Shown: piece by piece, positions 26,205-36,823 of the stretch
Layout of the letters: each line of letters begins with the position of its first letter
Position numbering within the stretch: position 1 is the stretch's first letter
NCBI RefSeq assembly: GCF_018687715.1
Contig: NC_056762.1
Span: forward strand, 34,646,864 to 34,710,863
Direction of reading: 5' to 3'
DNA: 64,000 bases
Source: Carya illinoinensis
Lineage: Eukaryota > Streptophyta > Magnoliopsida > Fagales > Juglandaceae
Program-made: the position numbers and the translations under genes
Notes under the pieces: generated by a model
What the model was told of the DNA's origin: nothing
Databases searched by the model: none
What the model saw: the letters and a program-made list of their open reading frames with translations, nothing else

Positions 26205-26890
26205 TCATCGAGGAGGACGTTTATACTGTTGTTTGCCATGATTTCCTCCCTTGAATTCACCTACCTTATATTTCTGTTGATAATTATTAGACTTTGCATT
26301 TCGGTTTGCAGAGGAGACATTAGCAACATAAGTAGAGGCTCCTGCATTGTTATCAATGGACTTGGAAAAAAGATCAAAGCTTTCAACCTTAGGGACAACA
26401 TCTTTGAAACTCGGAATTGGAGTTAAAGAGAGTTGAGTGGTGGAGAAGGTTGAGAATTCATGGCCTAGACCACATAAATACCAGTGGACTTTGTCAGTAT
26501 CTTCAACTGGTCTTCCCATTGCCGATAGTTGATCACAATGAGATTTGAATACTCGAGTGTTTTGAAACGCTGCGAGAGCCACACTTCATTAGATGAAGTT
26601 CATCCTTGATTTGAAGCTCACGAACCTTGGACTTGTGGCTGAAAGCAATTTCAAGGGCAGTCCAGACATCTTTTGATGTCGTGAGTCCAATGACTATAGA
26701 TAATGCTTCCTTCATGAGAGAGGAAAGAAGAAGGCTCATGACAAGTTGGTCATTTTGCTTCCAAAGATTATGGGTTGTGGGGTCAGTGGTAGCAGAGGGC
26801 ATTGAGGTTGAACCATTAACATAACCATAGAATTTTTGACATTGCAGCAGGGGAGAATTTTTGACATTGCAACAGGGGTACAACTTGGCT
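26205..26890 (-). pseudogene. Ale-like copia gag (broken)
   Basis: Two overlapping frames (26883-26533 and 26582-26205) give a typical copia gag: WKQNDQLVMSLLLSSL, TSKDVWTALE, then VHWYLCGLG. The N-terminal end is disturbed by a 25-bp tandem duplication (26830-26854 and 26855-26879), which shifts the frame. Confidence 0.8.
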
Positions 26891-27022
26891 ACGCCAAAGG
26901 AGAAAATTTTTTGATGATAATTTTATTGTTACCATGTGAACTATGGTGTTGAAGGAGAGGGTAGAAGAAGAGTTGTCTAAGGCCATAAGATCAGTTGGAG
27001 GTTAATCCTATAGAGCTCTTGA

Positions 27023-27306
27023 TGAGAAGATTTTAAACAGTAATGGAAAACCACATCAAATTGCATATGGCATAGGAGATTCTATTATATAGAAACTTTA
27101 CAAGTATGTAAACGTTCCAAACACTATTAAAGTTGTACATGCTATACAAGGAAAGATGATTATACATTCTATAATTAGAACAAATCAATTCCTACATCTA
27201 TGATTCTTTACATTGTCGTATATTGCTCCCTTGATATCAGCCTTGATTCTCTCCTTGATGTCTATCGTAATTATCTCCAGAGAACAAGTTTGTGTGATCT
27301 CCAACA
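27023..27306 (-). repeat. 5' LTR of the Ale-like copia element
   Basis: 284 bp, minus-strand start TGTTGGAGATCACAC. The sequence just inside this LTR is a poor match to the usual tRNA-Met primer site. Confidence 0.95.
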
Positions 27307-28904
27307 AGATGGAGTGTGGGTAATCATAGGAGTATCCATATCCTGAAAGACTCTTGGATTCCTGGCTGTCATGAACTATGTAAGGACACATCAGTATTTT
27401 GCAACCAGCATAGCAATGGCTTGGTTGCATTAGATGATCAGGTTTCTTCTTTATTGGACTGCAATTCTCATTGGTAGAATATGTCTAAGGTTAGGACTCT
27501 CTTCAATCCAAAAGTTGCAGAGGCAGTGTTAAGGATTCATCCCAGTTTTTCTAATGAGCCTAATAAGTGGCTTTAGGAGCATGAAAGGAGTGATAGCAAT
27601 AGCAATGGCTTGGCTGCATTAGATGATCAGGTTTCTTCTTTATTGGACTGCAATTCTCATTGGTAGAATATGTCTAAGGTTAGGACTCTCTTCAATCCAA
27701 ACGTTGCAGAGGCAGTGTTAAGAATCCATCCCAGTTTTTCTAATGAGCCTAATAAGTGGCTTTAGGAGCATGAAAGGAGTGATGTTTTCAGTGTTCAAAG
27801 TGCATATAGGTTTTTCAAAGATTTATTATCTACTAGTACAGGGGACATCTTTAGAGGCCTTTAAAAAGAAGTTTTGGAAGGATTTATGGAAACTAAAAAT
27901 TCCCCATAAGGTCAGAATTTTTGCATGGAGTGCTTGCAAGGAGATTCTTCCCACCAAGTCAAACCTCCTTCAAAAAAGGGTCTTGGTGGATTGTTCTTGC
28001 TGTTTCTGTAATGAACCGAGGGAAGATCTAGCCCATGCTTTATTTTTTTGTCCAGCTATTCATCATATCTGGGTAAACCATTTTGTGGTATTGCAAAGAG
28101 TGGAGTGTTTTAGATCTTTTATGCTTACTGCTATGGAGATCAATACTACAGAAAACCACTGACAAGCTTTCAGATTTCATTCTCATGGCATGGGGGTTCT
28201 AGTATAGAAAGAATAAGATGCTTCATGAAGGTATTAAATTGTCTCCTCAACAAGTATTGAGATATGCTCTTTCTTTGAAGTTGGTTCTGCCTATATGTCC
28301 TCATAAGCATCCCTCTATCATGCCTCTGTCCTATAGGTGGAGTCCTCCTCTACCTAACTGGTTTAAACTTAATGTTGATGGGGCACTCTTTTTTTACTGT
28401 AATAAAACTGGGATTGGTGCTATCCTTCGTAATTCTTTTGGTGATGTGATCATGGCTCTTAGCAAAGTAGAAGAGGAGTTCTTGGAACCTAAAAATGTGG
28501 AGGCTATGGTAGTGTTGAGAGGTCTGCAATTCTATCTTCAGAGTGGTATTCATAATCTTCTTATTGAAAGTGATTGTCTACACTTAGTGGAGGAGATTAA
28601 CAATGTTGCTGAGCCTTTTATAGCAATAAGAACCATGATAGCTGAAATTAGAAGACTGATGCTCCGTTTTATGCAATGCAAGATACAGCATGGTTCCTAG
28701 TTGATTAATGCAGCAGCCCATCATCTTGCACAGCATGCTTGGTCTATCTTTGATATGCAATTATGGTGGAATGGTGCACCTCATTTTATTGATAATGTGG
28801 TTTACATTGATGCTCTTTCTTGTAAGCACTCTTAAGGCCTTTTGTACCTATTTGAAATGAAGTTATTTTCCTATCAAAACAAAAATAATAATAATAATAA
28901 TAAT
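27307..28904 (+). pseudogene. LINE-B, 3' part: zinc-finger and RNase H region with (AAT)n tail
   Basis: Resumes the LINE reading frame at the target duplication (RWSVGN, then DSWIPG). It contains the zinc-binding segment (27875-28090) with WKLKIPHKVRIFAW, CCFCN and EDLAHALFFCP, then RNase H (28335-28700) with LNVDGA, NVEAMVVLRGL and IESDCLHLVEE. The tail is an (AAT)n run (28881-28910) in place of pure poly(A), followed by the right-hand target duplication. An in-frame 189-bp tandem duplication lies at 27412-27789. Confidence 0.88.
27412..27789 (+). repeat. In-frame 189-bp tandem duplication within LINE-B
   Basis: 27412-27600 and 27601-27789 are near-identical head-to-tail copies, both starting AGCAATGGCTTGG, with only a few mismatches. 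189 is divisible by three, so the LINE frame is kept. Confidence 0.9.
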
Positions 28905-28987
28905 AATAATGGTTAAAAAAATGAAAAACCCCATCTTTGGCTAAACTTCGGTCTATATAATCATATGCAATTTGCTTGCTAAGCATT

Positions 28988-29326
28988 TACATTGGATTAG
29001 ATAAATGTCAAATTTAGCTCACCATCCGGCCCCTCAAGAAGGACCCAAATCCATCCAACCCTAGACTACTTTGCCACAGAATAGAAAACACAGCCTCCTA
29101 ACTTCATCCTCCGCGGGAGCTTTACATAAGTCCAAGTTTTCTTCATTAGTTACCAACTTACCCAATAAAGAAGAGATATTTAGGAGTGCTACCCACATAT
29201 GATTAAACATTGGATTAGACAATATAGAAGAAGGACCCAAATCCATCCGACCCTGGATTGCTTTGCCGTAGAATAGAAAACACAGCTTCCTTACCCAATA
29301 AAAAAGAGATATCTAGGGGTGCTACC
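28988..29326. repeat. Pair of direct repeats
   Basis: 28988-29191 and 29207-29326 share the same order of words (CATTGGATTAGA, GGACCCAAATCCATCC, GAATAGAAAACACAGC, TTACCCAATAAA, GGTGCTAC or AGTGCTAC). The second copy lacks about 60 bp present in the first. Element type unknown. Confidence 0.75.
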
Positions 29327-29475
29327 TGTGGGCAGAGGCACCCTTTCCCTGCACCCCCGCATATGCAGGGGGTGGTGTTTCCACCCCCGCACCCCAGCCT
29401 CGGGAGGCTAGGGCGGTGTCCCCCGTTCCGGTGCTAGGGTGGCGAGGCGGACATCCCATCCACCCTACCTCCCGC
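29327..29475. other. GC-rich island of unknown nature
   Basis: About 150 bp, strikingly rich in G and C with long C runs, in otherwise AT-rich DNA. It includes near-palindromes such as ACCCCCGCATATGCAGGGGGT. No ORF is recognised. It follows the direct-repeat pair and may belong to the same unidentified element. Confidence 0.6.
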
Positions 29476-29862
29476 CCACTTCAAGAATACTAATACTCTA
29501 TTGGGCCTAAAAATTATTTTTAGGTCCAAAAATATTTTTTTAAACTCAAATTATTATATAATTTAAATCGTAAATTAAAATTTATATATATAATAATAAT
29601 TTAAAAATTAATAACATAAAAATTATGGTATCAATTTTTAAATTTGTTAGACTTGTTTATAAGAATGTGAGATTTGTTCACAAGATTACACATGGCATGG
29701 ACACCCTAGACCAACCTTATATAAAACTCCAAGACTATACAAGAGTCTCTGCATGCCCATCCATGCACAAAAGCTCTCTCTCTGCATCTGCAAAAAAACT
29801 TGATGTTCATCCATAACACACGGTAGGAATGTCTAGCAAACCCATGATTTAATAATCACAAG

Positions 29863-30114
29863 TCACACATCATCAATGGTCGGTCTAGAACACACGAATT
29901 TAAGGACAAATGCAAACCGAAAGTCATCTTCAGCCTTCGCCATTTCTGGTTCCGAGAAGATAAAACCAAGTTCTCCATCAATATTAACAAGATACCACAT
30001 CGGAAGCTTGAAAGAACAAGTCGTAAACTTAGGCACCACTTGAACGTACGAAAGATGGCCTCCATCCCCAGCAACCCCCACCAAAGAGGGATCAGATGGC
30101 ACCGCCATGGGCAA
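29863..30114 (-). pseudogene. Fragment resembling the start of a LINE ORF1 (DUF4283-like)
   Basis: From an ATG at 30114 the frame reads MPMAVPSDPS and later LGFIFSEPEMAKAEDDFRFA then LKFVCSRPTIDD. This is the pattern of the N-terminal DUF4283 region found in plant LINE ORF1 proteins. The frame stops soon after and no further LINE domain follows toward 29480, so it is a fragment. The call rests on pattern recognition alone. Confidence 0.5.
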
Positions 30115-30338
30115 ACCCTAGGCGAGAAAGTCCAGAAAACTACAAAATTTGAAGTTCCTGAATTTACGGAGCATATTCAAAAAAGAAAAAATTGATTAAC
30201 CCCCCCTTTGTTTTCTAGGAAGCTAGGATATACGGCCAGCCATGGGCGCAAACAGAGAGGGGCAATAACAAGATGGCCATTGCTCATTACACAATCATAA
30301 ACAGGCCTGGGGCCACCAAGCTCGCCCTTCGCCGCCAA

Positions 30339-30377
30339 CCCCCCCCCCCCCCCCCCCCCCCCCGCCCCCCCCCCCCC
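30339..30377. repeat. Poly(C) tract
   Basis: 25 C, one G, then 13 C. A second C run of 19 lies at 30864-30882, followed by an A run. Lengths may be affected by assembly error. Confidence 0.85.
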
Positions 30378-31167
30378 AAAATATATTTTTCTCATTCAAG
30401 CTAATGTATTACGCAATTTCTTCTGCATCGAGTACCTCAGCATCGTATTTACCTCTTTTTTTTTCTTTCTTTAATCTCTCTCTTCACTACAATATCATCC
30501 TTTTCACTTCAGCTATAATGATCATTCACTTGCCCAACTCTTACATATCTACTACGATGATATGACTATTTGTTACATAAAAGACCCATTGATTTTCAAT
30601 TCTCAAAAGTTTATTTCAATTCTCACTTCTCAAATGCTCTTCAAGTTCTACTTCAATCGTAGTTACCGCATAAAAATCAAGACTTATTTATTATTTACAA
30701 TGATTTCAATGATCTTTTTCCGCTCGAGGTGCATGCTGCATGCATAGCAGTCCAACCCTAGTCCAAAAGAAATGAAAAGCTAATGTAGCTGACAGTCTAA
30801 AGCACTTGCTAAATAGCAACATAACAGTTCTAAAGCACGTCTATTTACAATCACAATCCCCCACCCCCCCCCCCCCCCCCCCAAAAAAAAAAATTATTCA
30901 TTACGCTTATATCACGGTGACTGACCATGAGTCCTGTTCATCAGCAAGCTCTCTCACTTCTACACCACAATTTCCATGCGCAGTATTCACAAGATTCTCT
31001 AAGCCTGGACTCTCTAACTCCCCCACTACTGCATAATCAGCACTTTTTAGTTTCAAGTTAGCTCTAAAAGCAATATGTCCCCCCCAGCACCAAAAATATC
31101 GACCCACTAGCAAACAGACAGACAATAATGATGAACAGGAAAAAAAAAAAAGTCACAGGTCCATGTT
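30378..31167. other. Downstream flank of the ARF gene, no gene seen
   Basis: AT-rich DNA and a second poly(C)/poly(A) tract (30864-30892). The part nearest 31168 is presumably the ARF 3' untranslated region. No coding, RNA or mobile-element signal was found. Confidence 0.5.
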
Positions 31168-34100
31168 TCAGTATTCTGCAGAATCCGAGCTTATTACAGT
31201 CCCTTCACCTTCTATAGACGACATGGGCAATTTACTTCCTGGGCTCAGCTTCTTCACGTCCAAGCTGGAGCAAATCAAGATTCTTCTCACCATGTTACAG
31301 AATTCCCTGGAATACAATAACCAAATAAAAAAAGGCTAGACTGAGGAATGCGTCATAAGAGAGAATTCCAAACACCACATTTGAATGAATCATACTTTAA
31401 TTTTGAGACCGAGAAGAACATTAGAGGAACATGTAGTTTAGACATTCCAAACAGTGACAGTATTTGAATGCTATTTTATTTTGGAACAGGCAGTGTTGAA
31501 GATAACTTACTGCCATGGATCATCTCCCATGAGCATCATATCACCTTCGTCATCAGTATAGACAATTTGCCACTTGTCAAGGGGGCGAAGCTGTCCCTTG
31601 ATGTCAAACATGTCCTCAAGTTCATCTATAAGCTGACTATATCCTTCCAACATGGTTAAGTCCACAGCACGACCAACAGCAACCCCCTGCATTTGAACCT
31701 TTTGGATATTTGAAGCCCAAACACGGTCAGAAAATAGCAGAAGGGGCTATTAATCTTAAATATATTTATCAAATGCTTAAAAATTTCCACTCAGTACCTT
31801 GGTGCGACTTCTGGTTGAAGTAGAGCAGTTTTGCTTGCTCTCTTTTGGCAGTACTTGCAGCTGTCCCAGTTCCTTTTCTTGTGAACCTTTTGAGAGATCA
31901 GACTTATGGTCTGAATAAGTAGCTGATGGGGTACTTCGTCCTTCACTGGATCCACTTGACACGCTAATTGGTTGTGCAGTTGCCTTCATCATAGGAGTTG
32001 AGCTTGTAGAGTTATTAATCAGCTCAATACCAAACAATCGGCACCCAGAAGCAGTGTCAGCTCTCTTCTTCGCTTTCTCAACAGTGTCAGGCAACGGGTC
32101 ATTGCTCAGCTTTGATGAGTGTGCAGTTGTAAAGCCTGAGAGAGAAGGCCAACCAGACACACTTTTGCAATCATCCACCGCATCCTGAAATTGATGGTGG
32201 GTGACATGTGTATGAGGAGAGAACCAGCTCCCACCAGTCTGAGTCCTTGAAATTGGGTTGCTGTTGTTAATATCTGTCTGCTTGTGATGCCACATAACAT
32301 GATTTTCACTTCTTTTGCCTTCAGCCATTAAATGTGTCATTTCATCAGACTGCACCAATGTAGGATTCCAGAGAGTTGATCCAGTCAAACTAGTATCATC
32401 TATAAGTTAGAGAGAGAGGACTTTAGAATGTCACCAACTCCAATCTAGTACAGAATAAACGGAACGAGTAAAGAACTAAAAAAAGGTTTATCTCACCAAG
32501 ATTTGCAATTTCAATAGGCGTTCGAGACCTTTTGTTCTTTGCTGGAGTGGGTTGAGCCAGGCTTGCAGGTACTGAAGGCACAAAGGGCTCTATCTCCCAT
32601 GGTGAAACCCGATCTGGTCTTGGAATCGATGCTGGTTCATCCCATTGAACCTAAAAAAAATAATGAAATTGGATTGCCATACTAGTTTGAAACAGTGGAC
32701 AATTAGGGAATAAAGAAATTACTTTTAGAGATCGCCACCTCGAACCTTTCCAACGGGAAGAAAAATCTTCAATCCCAATTATTGTGCCCAAAAACCTGAT
32801 CAATTAAAGATGCAGAACAAGAATATTTGAGAAAAAGCACACAACAAACAAACAAACAGCAATTGCATATTGGAAATATACTACCTTCTCTCTGGGGAAT
32901 CCTCTACCTCAAAACTCATCTTAAATCTCATGCCAACTCCAAACTTATTGTTAACAGCTTCCAAATACTTATTCAAGCTTATTATGAACTGGCTTGTCCT
33001 GATCATTTTAAACAAAGCAAATGAAATCAATGATAAGATATCTTACAAGAATTTTTCTACAGAAAATTCTATTCAAGCACATGCAAAAGAAGGAACATAT
33101 CACGCATACCTTGGCTTGTAAAATACTACAAACATAGTTTGGGTTGCAACAGCGTGAGATGCAGTTGCAAGCACTCCTAAGTGCATGCTCTGACTTGAAA
33201 TCACCGATGATGGCATGCTGCTCTGTTGACGGGCAAGACGCCTCAACCCAACTCGCAACTCCCCATTTTCTCCCCTAGACAAGCAATTCATTGATGAGTT
33301 ACATTTTTGACATTGGTACTACATTTTTTTTATGACTAGGAACCTCAACATGGCAGGAACCTTTGGACCCACCCATAGATGGTAAACCTCGGATATATGA
33401 CCCCAGCCTCCAAAACCATCGATTAGGAATCTAAGGAACTCCTAGTGACCACCAGGCATCCACCTCAAAAGAAATATGAATAAAACAAGACGAGAGGAGG
33501 GAAAAAAAAGGCATTTACCTCAGAAATACAAAGGAGTCCCCAGCAACTAATCTCTTAGATGTCACAAAAACACTCCATCCCGTGGTAAGCAAATGTCTCC
33601 GTGGTTGACCTGTTCATTGAATTAGAGACACAGAAACATGAGTGAAAATAGATTATATTATTTTATTTTTCCAAGCAGATGTATAAATTGTTGCTCTGGA
33701 TCAGTTTGAACAATTCGTGATGAGTCAATGAAACCCCCATCTCTTCTAAAATTAATGGAATCTCATCCCAATCACAAGGGAAAGAGTAATAAGCTTAATC
33801 AATTGCCTCTGAAAATATGCTTGAAATGCCACGCATAACCATGAAGATCCTTAGCAACCAATTCCTGAGTTGGGGTCGACTGGGTCATGTCCTGAAATAG
33901 ATCCACAAACGGAAATCAAACATTGAATCGAAGAAATGAAAAGCAAACCTTTTAGTAGAAAGAAAAACGTTACCAGAGGAGGAAGGCATTCTGTGGCATG
34001 TTTGCGTAAAACAGAAAACCCGCCATGCGTACTCGTATCAGAAGCTGTCAAAACTTTGCAGAACGAGTGAACCGTAGGCCTTGGAGGTTCAGGAAGGCAG

Positions 34101-35186
34101 TCATCAGGACTTGTAGGCTCATTTTGCTAGACATATTTCAACATAATTGAAATCATTCAAAAAATATAAACACAAAACAAAACTCTTTGTTGCCCAAACA
34201 CTGAAGTATGTAGAAATCAGAAACAAACACCCCTGCTGCTTACATCTGCATCTGGAACTAGAGTAATTTGTGCATAAACCTCATCTGTTTCTTGCTCCGC
34301 CTAAAAAAATACACATAGAAACAGAAAAAATATAATAATGAGTTTTCCTATGCAGCAATTTTCACAATTTATTCCAACGCTCCGTTTGGTTGTTGAGAAA
34401 AGGCAGGAAATAAAAAGAAAATCTAATATTAACTTTGGAATTTGGGGTTCCAATTTCTTGAGACCCCATAAAACTAAAATCCAATTCAAATGAGCCTAAC
34501 TCAACTAATAGGTCCAGCTCAACTCGGTTTTTCACGTTTAATATAAGTTTAGACCAGACAGCTACTTTATTTCCTCCATGTTCCCATGGCCAAACAGGAA
34601 AACCGAAAAATAAGGGTAATAGCAAAAAAAAAAAAAAATGACAAATCGAATAGAGAAAAAATACCAGCAGATCAACGTTGAGAATACGACAGAGAATCTT
34701 CGGGGGGAGTTGAAACAGTGGACTCCTATGATCCAGCTCCTGATTTGTGGATGCCTCCAACTACAACCACCGGAAAAATAGCATTTTTCTTTTCAGAATT
34801 CAGAACACTTTCAGAAAGGAGAGCCCCAGCAGACTCCAACTACCATAAAAACAAAACTAACTGTGTCTCTCGCTTCTTCTTTTCCTATCAAGCACCTTTT
34901 ACCAGGAAAAGCATTCGCACACTTACTTGTTCCATGTGCCCCTGCGGAAAATAGAAAACCCTCTCGCCGGACCGAGGCACGTCCACCAGGGGGCCCGCGC
35001 AAGCTTTCCATAACTCCAAATACAGATCATCCCTTCCACAACCTAAGAAGAGATCAAAGGAAGAATCTTCAGATTTTACCAGGAAAATAAACCCCTAGAA
35101 AATTTGAAAAAGATAAATTCAACGGCCATTTCACCTTCCGCCGAAACATTTGACTGCGCAAAAGACCCGTCCCGATATGCCATCAT
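31168..35186 (-). CDS. Auxin response factor, class B (ARF9/11/18-like)
   Basis: Nuclear transcription factor that binds auxin response elements; class-B ARFs mostly repress. Fourteen exons: 35186-35135, 35042-34927, 34760-34665, 34300-34244, 34126-33974, 33891-33807, 33609-33519, 33274-33110, 32998-32885, 32795-32723, 32650-32497, 32399-31798, 31698-31511, 31306-31168. All phases agree and the total is 694 codons plus stop. The start is ATG-ATG-GCA; the second ATG (35183) would match the usual MAYR start. Residues about 125-228 form the B3 DNA-binding domain ([27 protein letters not shown]), followed by the ARF domain. The middle region is Ser/Thr-rich, not Gln-rich, and has RLFGIEL, a known repression-motif type. 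The C-terminal PB1 domain (about 585-660) has the basic Lys and the acidic TDDEGDMML. The intron after 33807 has a GC donor. Confidence 0.95.
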
Positions 35187-35281
35187 TGAAACCCGAGTCA
35201 AATACACAAAAGAAAAGCTCACCTAAAGATCTTTCCGACACACTGAATCCCCTCACTATATACAAATAATACACCTCAATT

Positions 35282-35302
35282 TCACACTAAATTTATGATC
35301 AT
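35282..35302 (-). promoter_or_regulatory. Upstream ORF in the ARF 5' leader
   Basis: An ATG at 35302 opens a 6-codon ORF (MIINLV) ending in TGA at 35282-35284, about 95 nt before the main start. It is the only ATG I see between the presumed TATA box and the start codon. Short uORFs are known to tune translation of several plant ARF mRNAs; whether this one does so depends on the real transcript start. Confidence 0.5.
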
Positions 35303-35614
35303 TCCCAAGCCGTTAGCACGAATTATTACAAAAGCTCCGACTTTTCGCTTCCAGTACGGCGCTTTAAAACCGAGTCACAAGCGCTCTCTTTCTCTCTCTG
35401 TCTCTCTTTTTCTCCCTGTAACGACTGCAATCGAAACCGTAAGCAAAACCACCTTCTCCACCCTGGGAACCGTTACGAAACCACCTTCGGAGCTCGCAAA
35501 ACCACACTCTCTCTCTCTCTCTCTCTAGAAACTCTATCGAACGCAAGGCACTCTATGTCTTATGGAAAAAAACGGCGTAAGAGAGAATCGCCCAACACCG
35601 CCTTGCGCGCGTCT

Positions 35615-35621
35615 TATTATA
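35615..35621 (-). promoter_or_regulatory. Possible TATA box of the ARF gene
   Basis: TATAATA on the minus strand, giving a leader of about 400 nt. The leader contains GA-rich stretches (CT runs on the plus strand at 35385-35415 and 35505-35526), common in plant 5' leaders. Flanking DNA up to about 36250 is comparatively GC-rich, as expected for a promoter region. Confidence 0.4.
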
Positions 35622-36632
35622 CGCGACTTTAGTTGCTTTAACTTAACTCTCTCTCACTCTCTCAGCTTTGTATCCCTCTAACTTAACTAACCGTAGTTGG
35701 GATATAACCGGAGGGGGCGGGTAAACGGGACGGCGAGCGTAACGGAAGGGGCTTGGGGGAGGGGGAAGTAAAGAGGAAAGACACTTGGGTCTGTCTGACC
35801 CTCAGGTTTCAGTCAGTGCCATGTGATAACGTCTGGGGAGGGTATTTTTACATAAATTTGTTGGTGGGTACGGAGCATTGGGATGCGTGAAGTTGGGGGT
35901 TGACGGAAGACGTTTACTGCTGGCGTTTCCGTCACCGTTAGCTGCCGTCCCTGTCGTTGTCTGCTTCGAAGCAGGCAACAGGGTTGGCCGCTCAGCCCCA
36001 ACCCGGCAGCAGAGTTTCTTCTTTTTTATTTCATAGGGAATTGATAGTTTATTTGACCTGCAGGTTTGGAGATAATTACGGTCGTTTGCCATTGGATTAC
36101 AGGGACCACATAAACACGTGGTAAGCGTTGGATCTTCGTCCTCGTTTTTCTCTCTCTTCACCAGACAATCTGCTTGCGGTCCCGGTGGTCCTCGTCAGCC
36201 CACGTCAACTTAGTACCACTTGGAGGTCCACGTGGTTAGGTCTCGTGGCGGCCATAGCCACGTGTATGGTTGATTACCGCTTACCAGCTTCCACGGAGTA
36301 CTTTTCCTGCTTTCCTCAAGCTGACCCAATGATGACATTTCGAGAGGATTTTTGGACTAGTTTAGAGAGTCAGAAGAAATAAATATCTCGCGATACAAAT
36401 GAAATAATTTAATAATAATAATAAAATATTTTGAATTGAATATTTTTTAGATTTTAAAAAAAAATTAAATAAATAATTTAGAGATTTAGAAAAATTTAAA
36501 TATTTTTTAATTATTTTTTGAAAGTTTTAAAAAATTATAATGATTAGTTTAAAATTTTCATATTTAAATTATATTTAAGAAAAAGATAGAATGAGATGAT
36601 AAATTTTAAGATAAAAGTTATGAAAAAATCTT

Positions 36633-36823
36633 CACAACCTCCCAACACTTCATACTCTACATTTTTTTTAATTTTTATTATTTTATTTTTTATTAAATAT
36701 TTAATATATAAATAATGAATAAAAAAATTAAATTAATTTAAAAAGAATAAATTCAAAAAAATTATTAAAAAAATTAAAAAATTAAAAAAGAAAAAGTGGA
36801 GTGTGGAGTGTTGGGAGGTTGTG
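36633..36823. mobile_element. Foldback MITE upstream of the ARF gene
   Basis: About 190 bp with complementary ends: CACAACCTCCCAACACT at 36633-36649 and its inverse AGTGTTGGGAGGTTGTG at 36807-36823. The interior is nearly pure A/T. Class not assigned, as no clear target duplication was seen. Confidence 0.65.

Larger units (their letters stand above)
22625..27306 (-). mobile_element. Ty1/copia LTR retrotransposon (Ale-like)
   Basis: A 4.7-kb minus-strand element with 284-bp LTRs at both ends, termini TG...CA, and a perfect 5-bp target duplication AGATG at 22620-22624 and 27307-27311. The internal order (gag, protease, integrase, RT, RNase H) is Ty1/copia. Short LTRs and compact size fit the Ale lineage. 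The LTRs differ at only a handful of positions, so it is younger than the SIRE/Tork-like element, but stops and frameshifts are present in gag and pol. Confidence 0.95.

Noticed and set aside
30177..30395. Glycine-rich minus-strand ORF
   Set aside because: The glycine run is just the poly(C) tract read backwards.
35364..35546. 60-codon minus-strand frame in the ARF leader
   Set aside because: It has no ATG start (it opens at TTG) and is largely the translation of a GA repeat.
35802..36161. 119-codon minus-strand ORF upstream of the ARF gene
   Set aside because: Composition looks random, there is no domain, and it sits in the GC-richer promoter region where chance ORFs are expected.
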